The notes under the pieces: generated by a model
Told to the model about the DNA's origin: nothing
The model's database searches: none
What the model saw: only the letters and a program-made list of their open reading frames with translations
Shown: one piece after another, positions 1-8,136 of the stretch
How positions within the stretch are numbered: position 1 is the stretch's first letter
Layout: every line of letters starts with the position of its first letter
Translations under genes and position numbers: made by a program
Assembly: GCA_021773035.1 (NCBI GenBank)
Contig: JAJFKU010000072.1
Location: forward strand, 1-64,000
Direction: 5' to 3'
DNA length: 64,000 bases
Origin: Woeseiaceae bacterium
Lineage (GTDB): Bacteria; Pseudomonadota; Gammaproteobacteria; Steroidobacterales; Woeseiaceae

Positions 1-129
1 GACCTCTCCAACGTTCATCAGAACAGACTCAATGCGGTTGCAAGAAGACTTAACGAACGACCGCGAGAAACGTTACAATTCTACTCACCGGCCGAGAAGT
101 TTAATGAATGTGTTGCGTCCACCGGTTGA
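1..129 (+). pseudogene. IS30-family transposase, C-terminal end (partial at window edge)
   Basis: Frame 1 is open from the first base to a TGA at 127-129 and encodes 42 residues. It includes LNAVARRLNERPRETL, then FYSPAEKF and a terminal VASTG. This is the classic C-terminus of IS30-family DDE transposases, which end in LNxRPRKTLxFxTPAExF. The N-terminal part and the DDE catalytic residues lie outside the window, so I cannot tell whether the element is intact. The IS end should lie shortly after the stop codon. It sits about 100 bp from the integrase gene, which supports a mobile or accessory region. Confidence in the family is high; confidence in intactness is nil. Confidence 0.85.
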
Positions 130-169
130 AACCGCAGTCAGCAGCGGCCTGTCAAACTATACCACCTGG

Positions 170-198
170 GCGGCTGCTTTCCGACGAAAAGCAGCCGC
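170..198. other. 11-bp perfect inverted repeat (hairpin)
   Basis: GCGGCTGCTTT at 170-180 is repeated inverted as AAAGCAGCCGC at 188-198 around a 7-nt loop. It lies between the transposase end and the integrase stop codon at 233. No clear T-run follows on either strand, so a Rho-independent terminator is only possible. It could also stop convergent transcripts or be part of the IS end region. Confidence 0.5.
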
Positions 199-232
199 TC
201 GCTCGTCGTTTCTAGGCTAGACCGATCCGGCC

Positions 233-1480
233 CTAATTAGACTGTCTTCGAATTGGAACTACTGCAGCGGGCTCGGAAGGTTTGCTGCAGTAGTTCGCCC
301 AGTCAGCCATCAAGCGGGCCCGTTTCTCGAACAGGTCGCCACGACGATATGCTGCTTCAGTCTTGTCTTGGACCGTGTGCGCAAGTGCCATCTCTGCCAC
401 GTGACTGGGGTAGTTCGTGGACTCGGCGCACCAGTCTCGAAAAGTTGAACGAAAACCATGGACGGTTATGTCAGTGCGATCCAGACGCTTTAGAACTTGT
501 AGCATGGCTCCGTTGGACAAATGCGTGCTTCGCTTGTGGCCGGGAAATACGTAAGTCTTATCAAAGTCCTTCAGCGCCATGAGTAAGGCGACGGCGGGTG
601 CCGAGAGGGGCACCCGATGCTTGTGCTTTGACTTCATGCATTTGGCGGGAACAATCCATGTGCTTCGCGGCAGGTCGAATTCTGACCATTCGGCTTTGAT
701 CACCTCGCTGGTTTTAGCCGCCGTCAAAATGACAATCTCAAGCGCCCGTGATGCGACACCGCGGTCTAGTCGTAGTTGCTGCATGAACGTCCCGATTGAT
801 GTAAACGGAAGTGCAGGGTGGTGTTTGACTCGGGCGACCTTGCTAGGGCGGGGTAAGATCATATCCAGATGTCCGCGCCAGCGTGCCGGGTTGTCGCCTT
901 TGCGATAGCCTCGCACAGTCGACCAGTCGAGGACCGATTCAATGCGTCCACGCAAGCGGCTGGCGGTCTCTGTCTTGGTTGTCCAGATCGGTTCGAGGCA
1001 ACGAATGACGAGACCTGTATCGACCTGATCGACCGGCAGGTGGCCGATGGTCGGGCCAGCGAACGTTGTCAGCGTGTTGCGCCATTGTTCTACATGCTTT
1101 GGGTTGCTCCATCCTGGTGCCTGTGAATCAACGTAGCGTGTTGCGCATTCGGCGAAAGTCAGCATGTTTTCGCGTGCTTTTCGGGCCGTGATTTGGCGGG
1201 CACGCTTCTCAGCTAATGGATCAATACCTTGTCGAAGTTTTCGACGTCCCTCGGTTGCGAGGTCGCGCGCTTCTGCGAGCGTAACTTCCGGATAAGTGCC
1301 AAGCCCCATCCAGCTCTCCTTGCCGAAACGCATGTATCGAAAAAACCAGTATTTGCTCAATTGGTGCATTGCTGTTTTTCGTTTTGCTGGACGTACCCGT
1401 AGAACGAGGTTGCCACCGTCGGCGTATTTGCCGGGACGTTTGATGTGTTTCACAAACAAAGCGGTCATTTTCTCCGCCAT
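233..1480 (-). CDS. P4-type tyrosine recombinase/integrase (possibly catalytically impaired)
   Basis: 415 aa, usual length for P4/prophage-type integrases that insert into tRNA 3' ends. The N-terminal DUF4102-type arm-binding domain spans residues 1-90 (DGGNLVLRV, GLGTYPEVTLAEAR). A core-binding SAM-like domain spans about 105-205, and the catalytic domain about 225-395. Catalytic signature: His341 and Arg344 (HGFR), His368 (LAHT) and nucleophile Tyr378 are present. The first catalytic Arg, normally in an xRTSE or xRTGE motif, is Lys256 (AAKTSE, codon AAA at 713-715). This may reduce or abolish recombination. The start is the ATG at 1480. A tRNA-Ser-like 3' end lies 170 bp upstream of the start, as expected for an att site. 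Confidence 0.93.
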   Translation of the reverse strand: MAEKMTALFVKHIKRPGKYADGGNLVLRVRPAKRKTAMHQLSKYWFFRYMRFGKESWMGLGTYPEVTLAEARDLATEGRRKLRQGIDPLAEKRARQITARKARENMLTFAECATRYVDSQAPGWSNPKHVEQWRNTLTTFAGPTIGHLPVDQVDTGLVIRCLEPIWTTKTETASRLRGRIESVLDWSTVRGYRKGDNPARWRGHLDMILPRPSKVARVKHHPALPFTSIGTFMQQLRLDRGVASRALEIVILTAAKTSEVIKAEWSEFDLPRSTWIVPAKCMKSKHKHRVPLSAPAVALLMALKDFDKTYVFPGHKRSTHLSNGAMLQVLKRLDRTDITVHGFRSTFRDWCAESTNYPSHVAEMALAHTVQDKTEAAYRRGDLFEKRARLMADWANYCSKPSEPAAVVPIRRQSN

Positions 1481-1647
1481 ACTCAGCTCCTTGAATTAGA
1501 TCGCAACCCGACCTCTAAGAGGGTCCCATTTCAAACGCGGCTTTGGCCGGATTTCATCGGATCACCCTAAACCAAGAAGTTAGCTAAGTGCAAGATAGTA
1601 AAGGAATTTTGGACTTCCTAGGACATCGCTGGAAATCACTTTTTTGT

Positions 1648-1661
1648 CGCCCTCTCCGCCA
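1648..1661 (+). repeat. Candidate integrase att scar: tRNA-Ser 3'-end fragment
   Basis: CGCCCTCTCCGCCA matches the last 14 nt expected of a bacterial tRNA-Ser: the 3' half of a GGAGAGG acceptor stem, then discriminator G and CCA. No tRNA body precedes it, so it is a fragment and not a gene. It lies 170 bp upstream of the start of a P4-type integrase, a class that recombines at tRNA 3' ends. The orientation suggests the intact tRNA-Ser and the rest of the island lie to the left of the window. That is inference; the second copy is not visible here. Confidence 0.45.
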
Positions 1662-1899
1662 TAATTTTTGTAATTCATTGATTTTAATAGAATATTTGAC
1701 CTAGGACTTGATTTCAACCCATACCTGAGTCCACTCGTTGAACTTGCTTAAACCGGCATGCCTTTGGTTGCACCGCAGCATTTCGGTGACGTGTCTTCGA
1801 CGGGTGTTACGAAAACAATGGTAGATCAAGGGTTTCAGCACCAACCGAGGATGAGCCGCGAACTCCATCGACGGCTATCGCAACTATGCCAACACTCTT

Positions 1900-1920
1900 A
1901 GGCGGAGGAAGTCTCCGCCT
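1900..1920. other. Hairpin, 8-bp perfect stem
   Basis: AGGCGGAG (1900-1907) and CTCCGCCT (1913-1920) flank a GAAGT loop. There is no T-run on either strand and no gene ends next to it. It may be a relic of a terminator or of a mobile element end. Confidence 0.35.
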
Positions 1921-2258
1921 GACTAGCCGGTTAATAGCTTACCGTTTGGCGGTGAAACACTTGGGTCACCGGTCGTTGACGATGGCGTGACGTGTCGGGG
2001 AAACAATGTCTCAGTTCCGAGCTGTGGAACACCTGCTGTGTTTTCCTTCCGCGACAATTGCATTGGCAACGGCTTCACTGGTGCAAGTCATTGTTCGGTG
2101 CGGTTTTATGACCTGAGATACAGATGGGGATACAACGGCTACTCGTTTGTCGCTTGTGATATTAGCGATAAGGGCGATTATCGGTCCCAGCAAAGTTCTA
2201 TAATTATTCGAACCTCGCTAGTATCAAATTCTCGCATTCTGTAATTGGACACCAATCG

Positions 2259-3194
2259 ATGCTGAAAACCGCAATTGTAGTCTCCGTTTCGCTGGCGACC
2301 TTCTTTGTTCTTCTCAATACAGCAGATGCTTCACGTCGGCAACCAGCTGCCGTTGATCGAAAAGGTACCGTTACGGTCTGTAGCGGACCTTTCTCGACAA
2401 AGGAGTGGAGTTACCGCTACAACAAGACGATTGGTGATATCACTGGCCAACGCCGGTATACCTTGAGGGACATCACTTATATTGATCCTTTTCATCAGTG
2501 CAACAACAAACAGACACAAAAGTTTCGCGTTGTCCCCAACGAGTACGCCTTGAATTACGAAGGTGATGTTCGGGTAGTAGGCGATCTGTGTGCCGCAGAA
2601 CCCACGATCGTCTTTGGGGAGTTGCGAGCCAATCCAGTATTCTCGGTCGACAATGTCAATAGTTATAGCGGAAGAGCCGCATCCTCGAATGTTCTCCGCA
2701 ATTTACCAACAGCAATCTACTTGCTCGGTGAAGCCAGTCGATACAATCAATGGCACAAACTGCAACTAAGAATGCAGTTGCTGAGAGACATTACGCTGAA
2801 GCAGTGTGGTGCCACACCGGAGACGATGAAACTCAAAGTACGGACGGACTTTACGCCCGCTATGGAGGGAGTCACCAATCGGCGGAAAATTATTCCCGGG
2901 ACTTACTCCTACCGTGAAGTGTATTCAGGATCATTTAGACCGCATGACTCCAAAGTACCGTTCGGTCACGATGACCCTAAACAGGTTGTATTCTACGAAC
3001 TGATTGCCGGTAAGCATCAACAGTACCTGAATCGCGCCTATCAATACGATCCAGAAAAAGCGGCCCAAGGTTTGGCTCTAATCGCCCTATTCATGCTCGC
3101 CGCCCAAGACGGCAAGGCCGATAAGGCGGACATCAACCCCGCTTGCCTCAATTTCGCAATACCGTACGTTGAGCGACAAGCCTTGGGTTGTTAA
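2259..3194 (+). CDS. Secreted Cys-containing protein of unknown function
   Basis: 311 aa; I do not recognise a family. Residues 1-24 form a clear Sec signal peptide: MLKT, a hydrophobic stretch, then TADA|S as a signal peptidase I site. The mature part has six cysteines, including C41, C81, C111, C183 and the last residue C311. This fits a disulfide-bonded periplasmic or secreted protein. It is rich in Tyr, Arg and Asn, and a short hydrophobic stretch lies near the C-terminus (LALIALFMLAA). The start is the ATG at 2259; the ribosome binding site is weak. It lies in the accessory zone, 32 bp before the end of the convergent astacin pseudogene. A real gene is likely because of the signal peptide and length, but its role is unknown. 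Confidence 0.7.
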   Translation: MLKTAIVVSVSLATFFVLLNTADASRRQPAAVDRKGTVTVCSGPFSTKEWSYRYNKTIGDITGQRRYTLRDITYIDPFHQCNNKQTQKFRVVPNEYALNYEGDVRVVGDLCAAEPTIVFGELRANPVFSVDNVNSYSGRAASSNVLRNLPTAIYLLGEASRYNQWHKLQLRMQLLRDITLKQCGATPETMKLKVRTDFTPAMEGVTNRRKIIPGTYSYREVYSGSFRPHDSKVPFGHDDPKQVVFYELIAGKHQQYLNRAYQYDPEKAAQGLALIALFMLAAQDGKADKADINPACLNFAIPYVERQALGC

Positions 3195-3226
3195 CCCATC
3201 GCTGCCTTGATCATATCCAGAATTGA

Positions 3227-3854
3227 TTACGACCAGTCGAGTTGCGAGTAGAGTTTACGACACGCGGCTAAGTCTCCGTCGCTGAGGCCCCGACGGGGCC
3301 CGAGCAGTTGCCCGTCGATTCTTGAGATGGTCTTCGTGCCGGCCGTGTTCATGCCAGACGCCGACTACATGGCCGGGCTCGTGGATGGCCCACCCGACGG
3401 TTGTCCCTCGCACCAGCCACGCGGTCTGTTTGTCTCCTTGTCTTCCAACCGGTGACTGGCTAATGGGACCTGGCTCGAACGAGACATAGTCGAAATCTCC
3501 GGCGCGTGCTTCAAAGCGCAGCGGTGTCTTCGCGTGCCAATGGTCAATAGCGCGTTGCAGTAAGGCGTCGACATCCCCGTGGACTACGTAAGGAATGACA
3601 CCGCCCGGCCAAAGAAAGCTATCGTCTGCAACCCCATGACCAAAGGTGATGGCATTCCAGACGCGACCTGTAAGCCCAATGGCCGGTGCTTCGCGGACAA
3701 CTATGTCACCCTCGATACGCAGCACACTATTGTCCTCATCGCATTCGAGTTCCTGTACGCTGCCCGATAGCAATGGTGTTTCTACCCGTTTGGTCACCGG
3801 TGTGCCCGACATCTGAAAGTCCGGCATCGAAAAGTCATTCAGCGGATCGGCCAC
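3227..3854 (-). pseudogene. Astacin-family (M12A) zinc metalloprotease, decayed by internal deletion and frameshift
   Basis: The open frame 3854-3255 encodes the N-terminal half of a bacterial astacin: WPGGVIPYVV, DHWHAKTPLRF, DYVSFEPG, VGRQGDKQ. It then has the zinc motif HEPGHVVGVWHEH, with ligands H158, H162 and H168. Right after this motif the frame turns into Arg-rich nonsense and stops at 3255. The +1 frame over the same DNA encodes the astacin C-terminus (TISRIDGQLLG, then GLSDGDLAACRKLY) and stops at 3227-3229. About 80-100 residues normally lie between the two parts, including the Met-turn, so an internal deletion has fused them out of frame. The start shown is a GTG; internal ATGs are possible. 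The product would lack a complete active site. Confidence 0.85.
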
Positions 3855-4099
3855 CAGCTACTCCGTCGGGCAGACGAACCCCCCCCGTTATTGAGTATCG
3901 CGGCACAGTTCTCAAGCTTGTTCAACTTCTGCAGGGTTTCTAACTCCGCGACACGATCCTTCATGGCCTGCAGGCTTTCACCGTCGGACGACGACTTCGC
4001 CGAAGTGTAGGCGTCATTGATTGTATTTAGCCCACCAACGATTCCTTCGCCACGGGCGCTCGACGTCCAACACGAACTGTGTCTTTCGACCAAACCCAT
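3839..4099 (-). CDS. Small helical ORF, doubtful or gene fragment
   Basis: 86 codons. Residues about 30-65 are helix-prone (AMKDRVAELETLQKLNKLEN) with heptad-like Leu spacing. The last 13 codons follow a run of eight G (minus strand; C-run at 3879-3886). They overlap the start of the astacin pseudogene and look non-coding (SSARRSSWWPIR). A one-base slip in the run would instead end the protein with FVCPTE. It may be the remnant of a larger gene. No family is recognised, and it could be chance. Confidence 0.3.
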   Translation of the reverse strand: MGLVERHSSCWTSSARGEGIVGGLNTINDAYTSAKSSSDGESLQAMKDRVAELETLQKLNKLENCAAILNNGGGSSARRSSWWPIR

Positions 4100-4385
4100 C
4101 TAAGCTCATTGAGACGCTGCGCTCACCGCCGAAACCAACCGAGAGATCGAGGTAACTCAACTCACTCCATGGTGGCGCGGATCAATTTAAACGTTTTGTT
4201 GTGGAAGAATGGAGACCCTTTGTCGAGGGGAGGTAGAACGGCATTGGCAAGAGAATCTTGATAGGCCATTCGTTCGGAGGCTCTTTTGCCCTTTATTCGA
4301 TGATGACAGACATCGGTTTTTTCGACGCCTACATTGCCATCGGATCAAATCCCCACCCAGAGTGGCAATTGGCGCAATATCAATA
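4100..4385. other. Intergenic, no gene seen
   Basis: The desaturase reading frame extends upstream to 4209, but residues encoded before 4386 are Arg/Cys-rich and unlike the family. I therefore treat this stretch as non-coding upstream DNA. No clear promoter was identified. Confidence 0.5.
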
Positions 4386-5477
4386 ATGTTCACAAACCTG
4401 CCCATACATAATGCCCGCGAGCAACAAGTGACACGAGAGGCAAGGCAGATGGGCGAAGGAATCGGGGGAACGAAATCCGACGTGCAGACAGATAGGGACC
4501 TTTTCAAGGCAACCCTGCCGTTCAGTGTTGAGTCCGAAAAAACCAGCTGGAGGGTCGTTGGCTCGACTTTCCTGATGTTGCTCACGTCGCTATTTAGTGC
4601 CGCCCTCGCACCCGCGTGGCCATTACGTCTGTTGTTCTCTATTTTGTCGGCCCTGTTAATGGTGCGCGCATTCATCACGTACCACGACTATATGCACAAC
4701 GCGATTTTGTCGCGGTCTCGACCCGCATGGTGGTTGTTCCGCCTATACGCCGCACTTGCGCTCACACCGCCGCGATCGTGGAAAAACAGTCACAACTATC
4801 ATCATGGTCATGTAGGCAAGATTGATGCCGCCAGTGTTGGCGCCTTTGCGATGATGACCACTGACATGTGGCGCGATGCTTCTCTCGCGGCGCGTATAGC
4901 CTACCGGATCGAGCGTCATCCGCTGACCATTCTGGCCGGGTACTTCACGATCTTTTTCCTCAGTGTCACGGTGCTGCCACTTTTAAGGAATCCAGCCCGG
5001 CACTGGGATTCGCTGCTTGTACTGCTCGGTCACGGTGCGCTAATTGCGGTGTTGTGGATAATCGGTGGTTTCGATGTCGCGTTTTTCGTCGTCTTGTTGC
5101 CAATGACAATTGCTTCGATGATCGGAAGCTACTTGTTCTTCGCTCAACACAGCTTCGAGAACATGCGAGTCTTGCCAACGGAGACATGGACAAGTCGTCG
5201 AGCTGCGATGGAGTCCTCCAGCTACCTGAAGCTGAATAAAGTCATGCGTTGGATTACCGGCAACATTGGTTATCATCATATTCATCACCTGAATGTAGGT
5301 ATCCCGTTCTATCGACTTCCCGAGGTGATGGAGGCAATTCCAGAGCTTCAATCGCCCGTGACGATAACGCTCTCGCTAAAGGACATCAGGGCATGCTTCC
5401 GATGTTGCCTGTGGGACGAGGGGCTGCAGCGAATGGTCTCGTATCGGGAGTTCGCCAGAGCGGCACCGGCTGGGTGA
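4386..5477 (+). CDS. Membrane fatty acid desaturase
   Basis: 363 aa from the ATG at 4386; another ATG at 4449 is possible. It belongs to the FADS-like di-iron membrane desaturases. Three histidine boxes are visible: HDYMH (H100, H104), HNYHHGH (about 136-142) and HHIHHLN near residue 313. Hydrophobic segments lie at about 60-97 and 175-260, as expected for a protein spanning the inner membrane several times. The likely role is to introduce a double bond into acyl chains or a related lipid, using oxygen and an electron donor; the substrate cannot be read from sequence. The frame is open upstream to 4209, but that part is unlike the family. It stands alone between the decayed region and sstT. 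Confidence 0.85.
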   Translation: MFTNLPIHNAREQQVTREARQMGEGIGGTKSDVQTDRDLFKATLPFSVESEKTSWRVVGSTFLMLLTSLFSAALAPAWPLRLLFSILSALLMVRAFITYHDYMHNAILSRSRPAWWLFRLYAALALTPPRSWKNSHNYHHGHVGKIDAASVGAFAMMTTDMWRDASLAARIAYRIERHPLTILAGYFTIFFLSVTVLPLLRNPARHWDSLLVLLGHGALIAVLWIIGGFDVAFFVVLLPMTIASMIGSYLFFAQHSFENMRVLPTETWTSRRAAMESSSYLKLNKVMRWITGNIGYHHIHHLNVGIPFYRLPEVMEAIPELQSPVTITLSLKDIRACFRCCLWDEGLQRMVSYREFARAAPAG

Positions 5478-5695
5478 CTCCTGGCCCGCCGCAGAGCGCG
5501 GTTCGCTCAGGACTCGCTGCACCACCATTTCACGGGCTGAGCCGGACCTGACCAGACCCGTAAAACCAGTAAATACAACTGTTCCAGAATGATGCCCGTC
5601 ATCGGCGGTAAGTAAAAAAATAACGGATACTCAATCGCTTGCAAGCTATGATTGCCCTCTTGCTCGTTCGTGGAAGCTGTACTTTAGGGGGAATC

Positions 5696-6907
5696 GTGAG
5701 CTCAGACTCGACATCGCTTATACAAAAGATTGCACAAGGCAGCCTGGTCCTGCAGATCGTCGTCGGTATCGTCGCCGGTGTAATACTAGCGCTCGCTTGG
5801 CCGGAAGGGGGGAGTGCCGCCGGACTCCTCGGTGATCTGTTCGTCTCGGCCTTGAAAGCGGTCGCGCCGGTGCTGGTCCTGGTACTGGTGGCCTCGGCTA
5901 TCGCCAATCGCAAGGCCAGCCACAGTGCACAGATGCGGCCCATCGTAGCGATGTACCTGGTCGGTACCTTCGCCGCGGCATTGCTGGCGGTTGCGATGAG
6001 CACCCTGTTTCCGACAACGCTGCTGCTGGACACGGCCGCCGAAAGCGTAACGGCCCCGCAGGGTATTACCGAAGTGCTGCGCGTGCTGTTGACCAAGATC
6101 ATCGACAACCCCGTAAACGCGATTCTACAGGGCAATTTCATCGGCATCCTCGTATGGGGCGTGTTGCTGGGTGTATTCCTGCACCGCTCGGCGGATAGCA
6201 CGCGGCAAACCCTGCACGATCTCGCCGATGCGGTGACGCAGATCGTTCGCATTGTTATTCGACTCGCGCCGCTGGGTATCTTCGGCCTTGTCGCAAGTCA
6301 ACTGGCCGCAGGCGGTCTTGCCGCGCTTGGCGGGTATGCGCATATCCTGAGTGTCCTGATTAGTGCGATGCTGATCATGGCCTTGTTAATCAACCCGCTT
6401 ATCGTCTGGGTCAAGACGCGACGCAATCCCTATCCGATCGTCCTGCTTGCTCTGCGCGAAAGTGGCGTGACGGCGTTTTTCACGCGTAGTTCCGCCGCCA
6501 ATATTCCGGTCAACCTGGCGCTGTGCGAGCGACTTGATCTGGAAGAAGATACCTATGCGGTATCCATCCCGCTCGGTGCGACGATCAACATGGGCGGTGC
6601 TGCAATCACAATCACCGTACTGACACTTGCGGCCGTGCATACGCTCAACATCGATGTCGATCTGCCGACGGCAGTCTTGTTGAGCGTTGTTGCCGCGTTG
6701 TCCGCATGCGGCGCGTCCGGTGTTGCAGGTGGTTCTCTGTTACTGATTCCTTTGGCGTGCGGCTTGTTCGGCATCGGCAACGACGTAGCGATGCAGGTGG
6801 TCGCCGTCGGATTTGTGATCAGTGTCCTGCAGGACTCGGCGGAGACGGCACTGAACAGTTCGACGGACGTCGTGTTTACGGCTGCGGTTGCAGCAAAACG
6901 GGAGTGA
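5696..6907 (+). CDS. sstT: Serine/threonine:Na+ symporter SstT
   Basis: 403 aa of the dicarboxylate/amino acid:cation symporter family, colinear with E. coli SstT. Diagnostic stretches are [63 protein letters not shown] and [20 protein letters not shown]. It is an inner-membrane protein with about eight helices and two re-entrant hairpins; the serine-rich TRSSAANIP loop is part of the transport site. The start is taken as the GTG at 5696, because AGGGGGA sits just upstream and the protein then matches family length. The frame stays open to 5639. No operon partner is present. Confidence 0.95.
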   Translation: MSSDSTSLIQKIAQGSLVLQIVVGIVAGVILALAWPEGGSAAGLLGDLFVSALKAVAPVLVLVLVASAIANRKASHSAQMRPIVAMYLVGTFAAALLAVAMSTLFPTTLLLDTAAESVTAPQGITEVLRVLLTKIIDNPVNAILQGNFIGILVWGVLLGVFLHRSADSTRQTLHDLADAVTQIVRIVIRLAPLGIFGLVASQLAAGGLAALGGYAHILSVLISAMLIMALLINPLIVWVKTRRNPYPIVLLALRESGVTAFFTRSSAANIPVNLALCERLDLEEDTYAVSIPLGATINMGGAAITITVLTLAAVHTLNIDVDLPTAVLLSVVAALSACGASGVAGGSLLLIPLACGLFGIGNDVAMQVVAVGFVISVLQDSAETALNSSTDVVFTAAVAAKRE

Positions 6908-7029
6908 AAGTCTCGTCCGGCAGGGCTGGCTGTATACCGAAGCTTTCTACGCACTATTCCCTATTCAGATATTGATCGATTGGGCTAAAAATCAGGTAAA
7001 TTGATACGTTGCGACTACGGCGGGGAACT

Positions 7030-7959
7030 ATGACAGACGGCAAAGCGAGCAAGGATAATGTTCTCAATATCACCGGAAGTGAAGGGTCACAGGAGGTCGA
7101 TAGCCAGCCGGCAGAACCGATCTTCAGCGACCGGCAGCACAGCCCGGATCAAATCCTGGACCTGTTCCGAAGTGGCAAATATCCCTACGAAACCAAAATC
7201 AAAAAGGCCGCTTACGAGGCCCACAAGGAGCAGCTGCAGGTCGAGCTCCTGAAAGTACAGAACTGGGTCAAACAGACCGGGCAGAAGATCGTCGTTATTT
7301 GCGAGGGCAGGGACGCGGCCGGCAAGGGTGGCACCATCAAGCGTTTCATGGAACATCTGAATCCTCGCGCCGCCCGCGTCGCAGCGCTGGAAAAGCCCAC
7401 CGACCACGAGCGCGGGCAATGGTATTTCCAGCGCTACATCAAGCATTTGCCGACCGCAGGCGAAATGGTTTTTTTCGACCGCTCCTGGTACAACCGAGCC
7501 GGCGTCGAGCGAGTGATGGGCTTTTGTGATTCGTTGCAATACCTGGAGTTTATGCGCCAGGTTCCGGACCTGGAGCGCATGCTGGTCCGCTCCGGCATCC
7601 ACCTCTTCAAGTACTGGTTTTCCGTGACCGAGGCGGAGCAGGCACGGCGTTTTGCCGCACGCTCAGAAGATCCGCTGAAGCAGTGGAAGCTGAGCCCGGT
7701 GGATGAGGCCTCACGCGACAAGTGGGGGGAGTACACCGAAGCGAAGGAGGCGATGTTCTTCTACACGGACACGGCAGATGCACGCTGGACCATTATCAAG
7801 TCGGATGACAAAAAACGCGCCCGGCTCAATTGCATGCAGCATTTCCTCGCCGGGCTGGATTATCCGGATAAGGACGAGCAGGTTGTACGAGGGCCGGATC
7901 CGCTGATCGTCGGCCTCTCTTCGCAGGTCATCGAGAAGGACAGCCACCTCTGGAATTAG
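7030..7959 (+). CDS. ppk2: Polyphosphate kinase 2 (class I PPK2)
   Basis: 309 aa with one PPK2 domain, hence class I, which mainly phosphorylates nucleoside diphosphates (often GDP or ADP) with polyphosphate. Walker A is GRDAAGKGGT. The Walker B/lid region is FFDRSWYNRAGVERVMGFC. Other conserved parts are HLFKYWFSVT, DPLKQWKLSPVD and WTIIKSDDKKRARLN. The N-terminal 45 residues are variable and polar. The start is the ATG at 7030, preceded by CGGGGAAC; the frame also has a TTG at 7009. It is a monocistronic gene in the cytoplasm. Nucleotide preference cannot be decided from sequence. Confidence 0.94.
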   Translation: MTDGKASKDNVLNITGSEGSQEVDSQPAEPIFSDRQHSPDQILDLFRSGKYPYETKIKKAAYEAHKEQLQVELLKVQNWVKQTGQKIVVICEGRDAAGKGGTIKRFMEHLNPRAARVAALEKPTDHERGQWYFQRYIKHLPTAGEMVFFDRSWYNRAGVERVMGFCDSLQYLEFMRQVPDLERMLVRSGIHLFKYWFSVTEAEQARRFAARSEDPLKQWKLSPVDEASRDKWGEYTEAKEAMFFYTDTADARWTIIKSDDKKRARLNCMQHFLAGLDYPDKDEQVVRGPDPLIVGLSSQVIEKDSHLWN

Positions 7960-8136
7960 TGCTCGGTCAGTAGTTCGTATCCCGGGACAAACGGGACAGC
8001 ATTCTTACGCGGAGAGCATTTCCTCGGACCCGGCTTTAGGGCCGGCGGAGCGGTCTATTGGTGGTGCCGGAGCGCCGTTTCTGCTGTAGAATCGCGCCAC
8101 GACCCAAATTGTATACTCAGGACCGAAGAGGCTAAT

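Larger units (their letters stand above)
1481..2258. other. 778-bp gap without a convincing gene
   Basis: No ORF here looks protein-coding. The 85-codon plus-strand ORF at 1987-2244 has no recognisable motif, no ribosome binding site and a Cys/Ser-rich composition. The stretch is visibly AT-richer than the flanks in parts. It holds the tRNA-Ser-like remnant (1648-1661) and a hairpin (1900-1920). It looks like junction or degraded DNA beside the integrase. Confidence 0.6.

Noticed and set aside
32-220. 62-codon plus ORF at the left edge
   Set aside because: Wrong frame over the IS30 transposase end, which reads convincingly in frame 1.
1987-2244. 85-codon plus ORF in the 1.5-2.2 kb gap
   Set aside because: No RBS, no motif and odd composition; treated as chance.
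3839-4099. SHOCT-domain protein
   Set aside because: LQKLNKLEN looks a little like SHOCT, but the conserved GxLTxEEF part is missing.
4209-4385. Longer N-terminus for the desaturase
   Set aside because: The encoded residues are Arg/Cys-rich and the family starts near the ATG at 4386.
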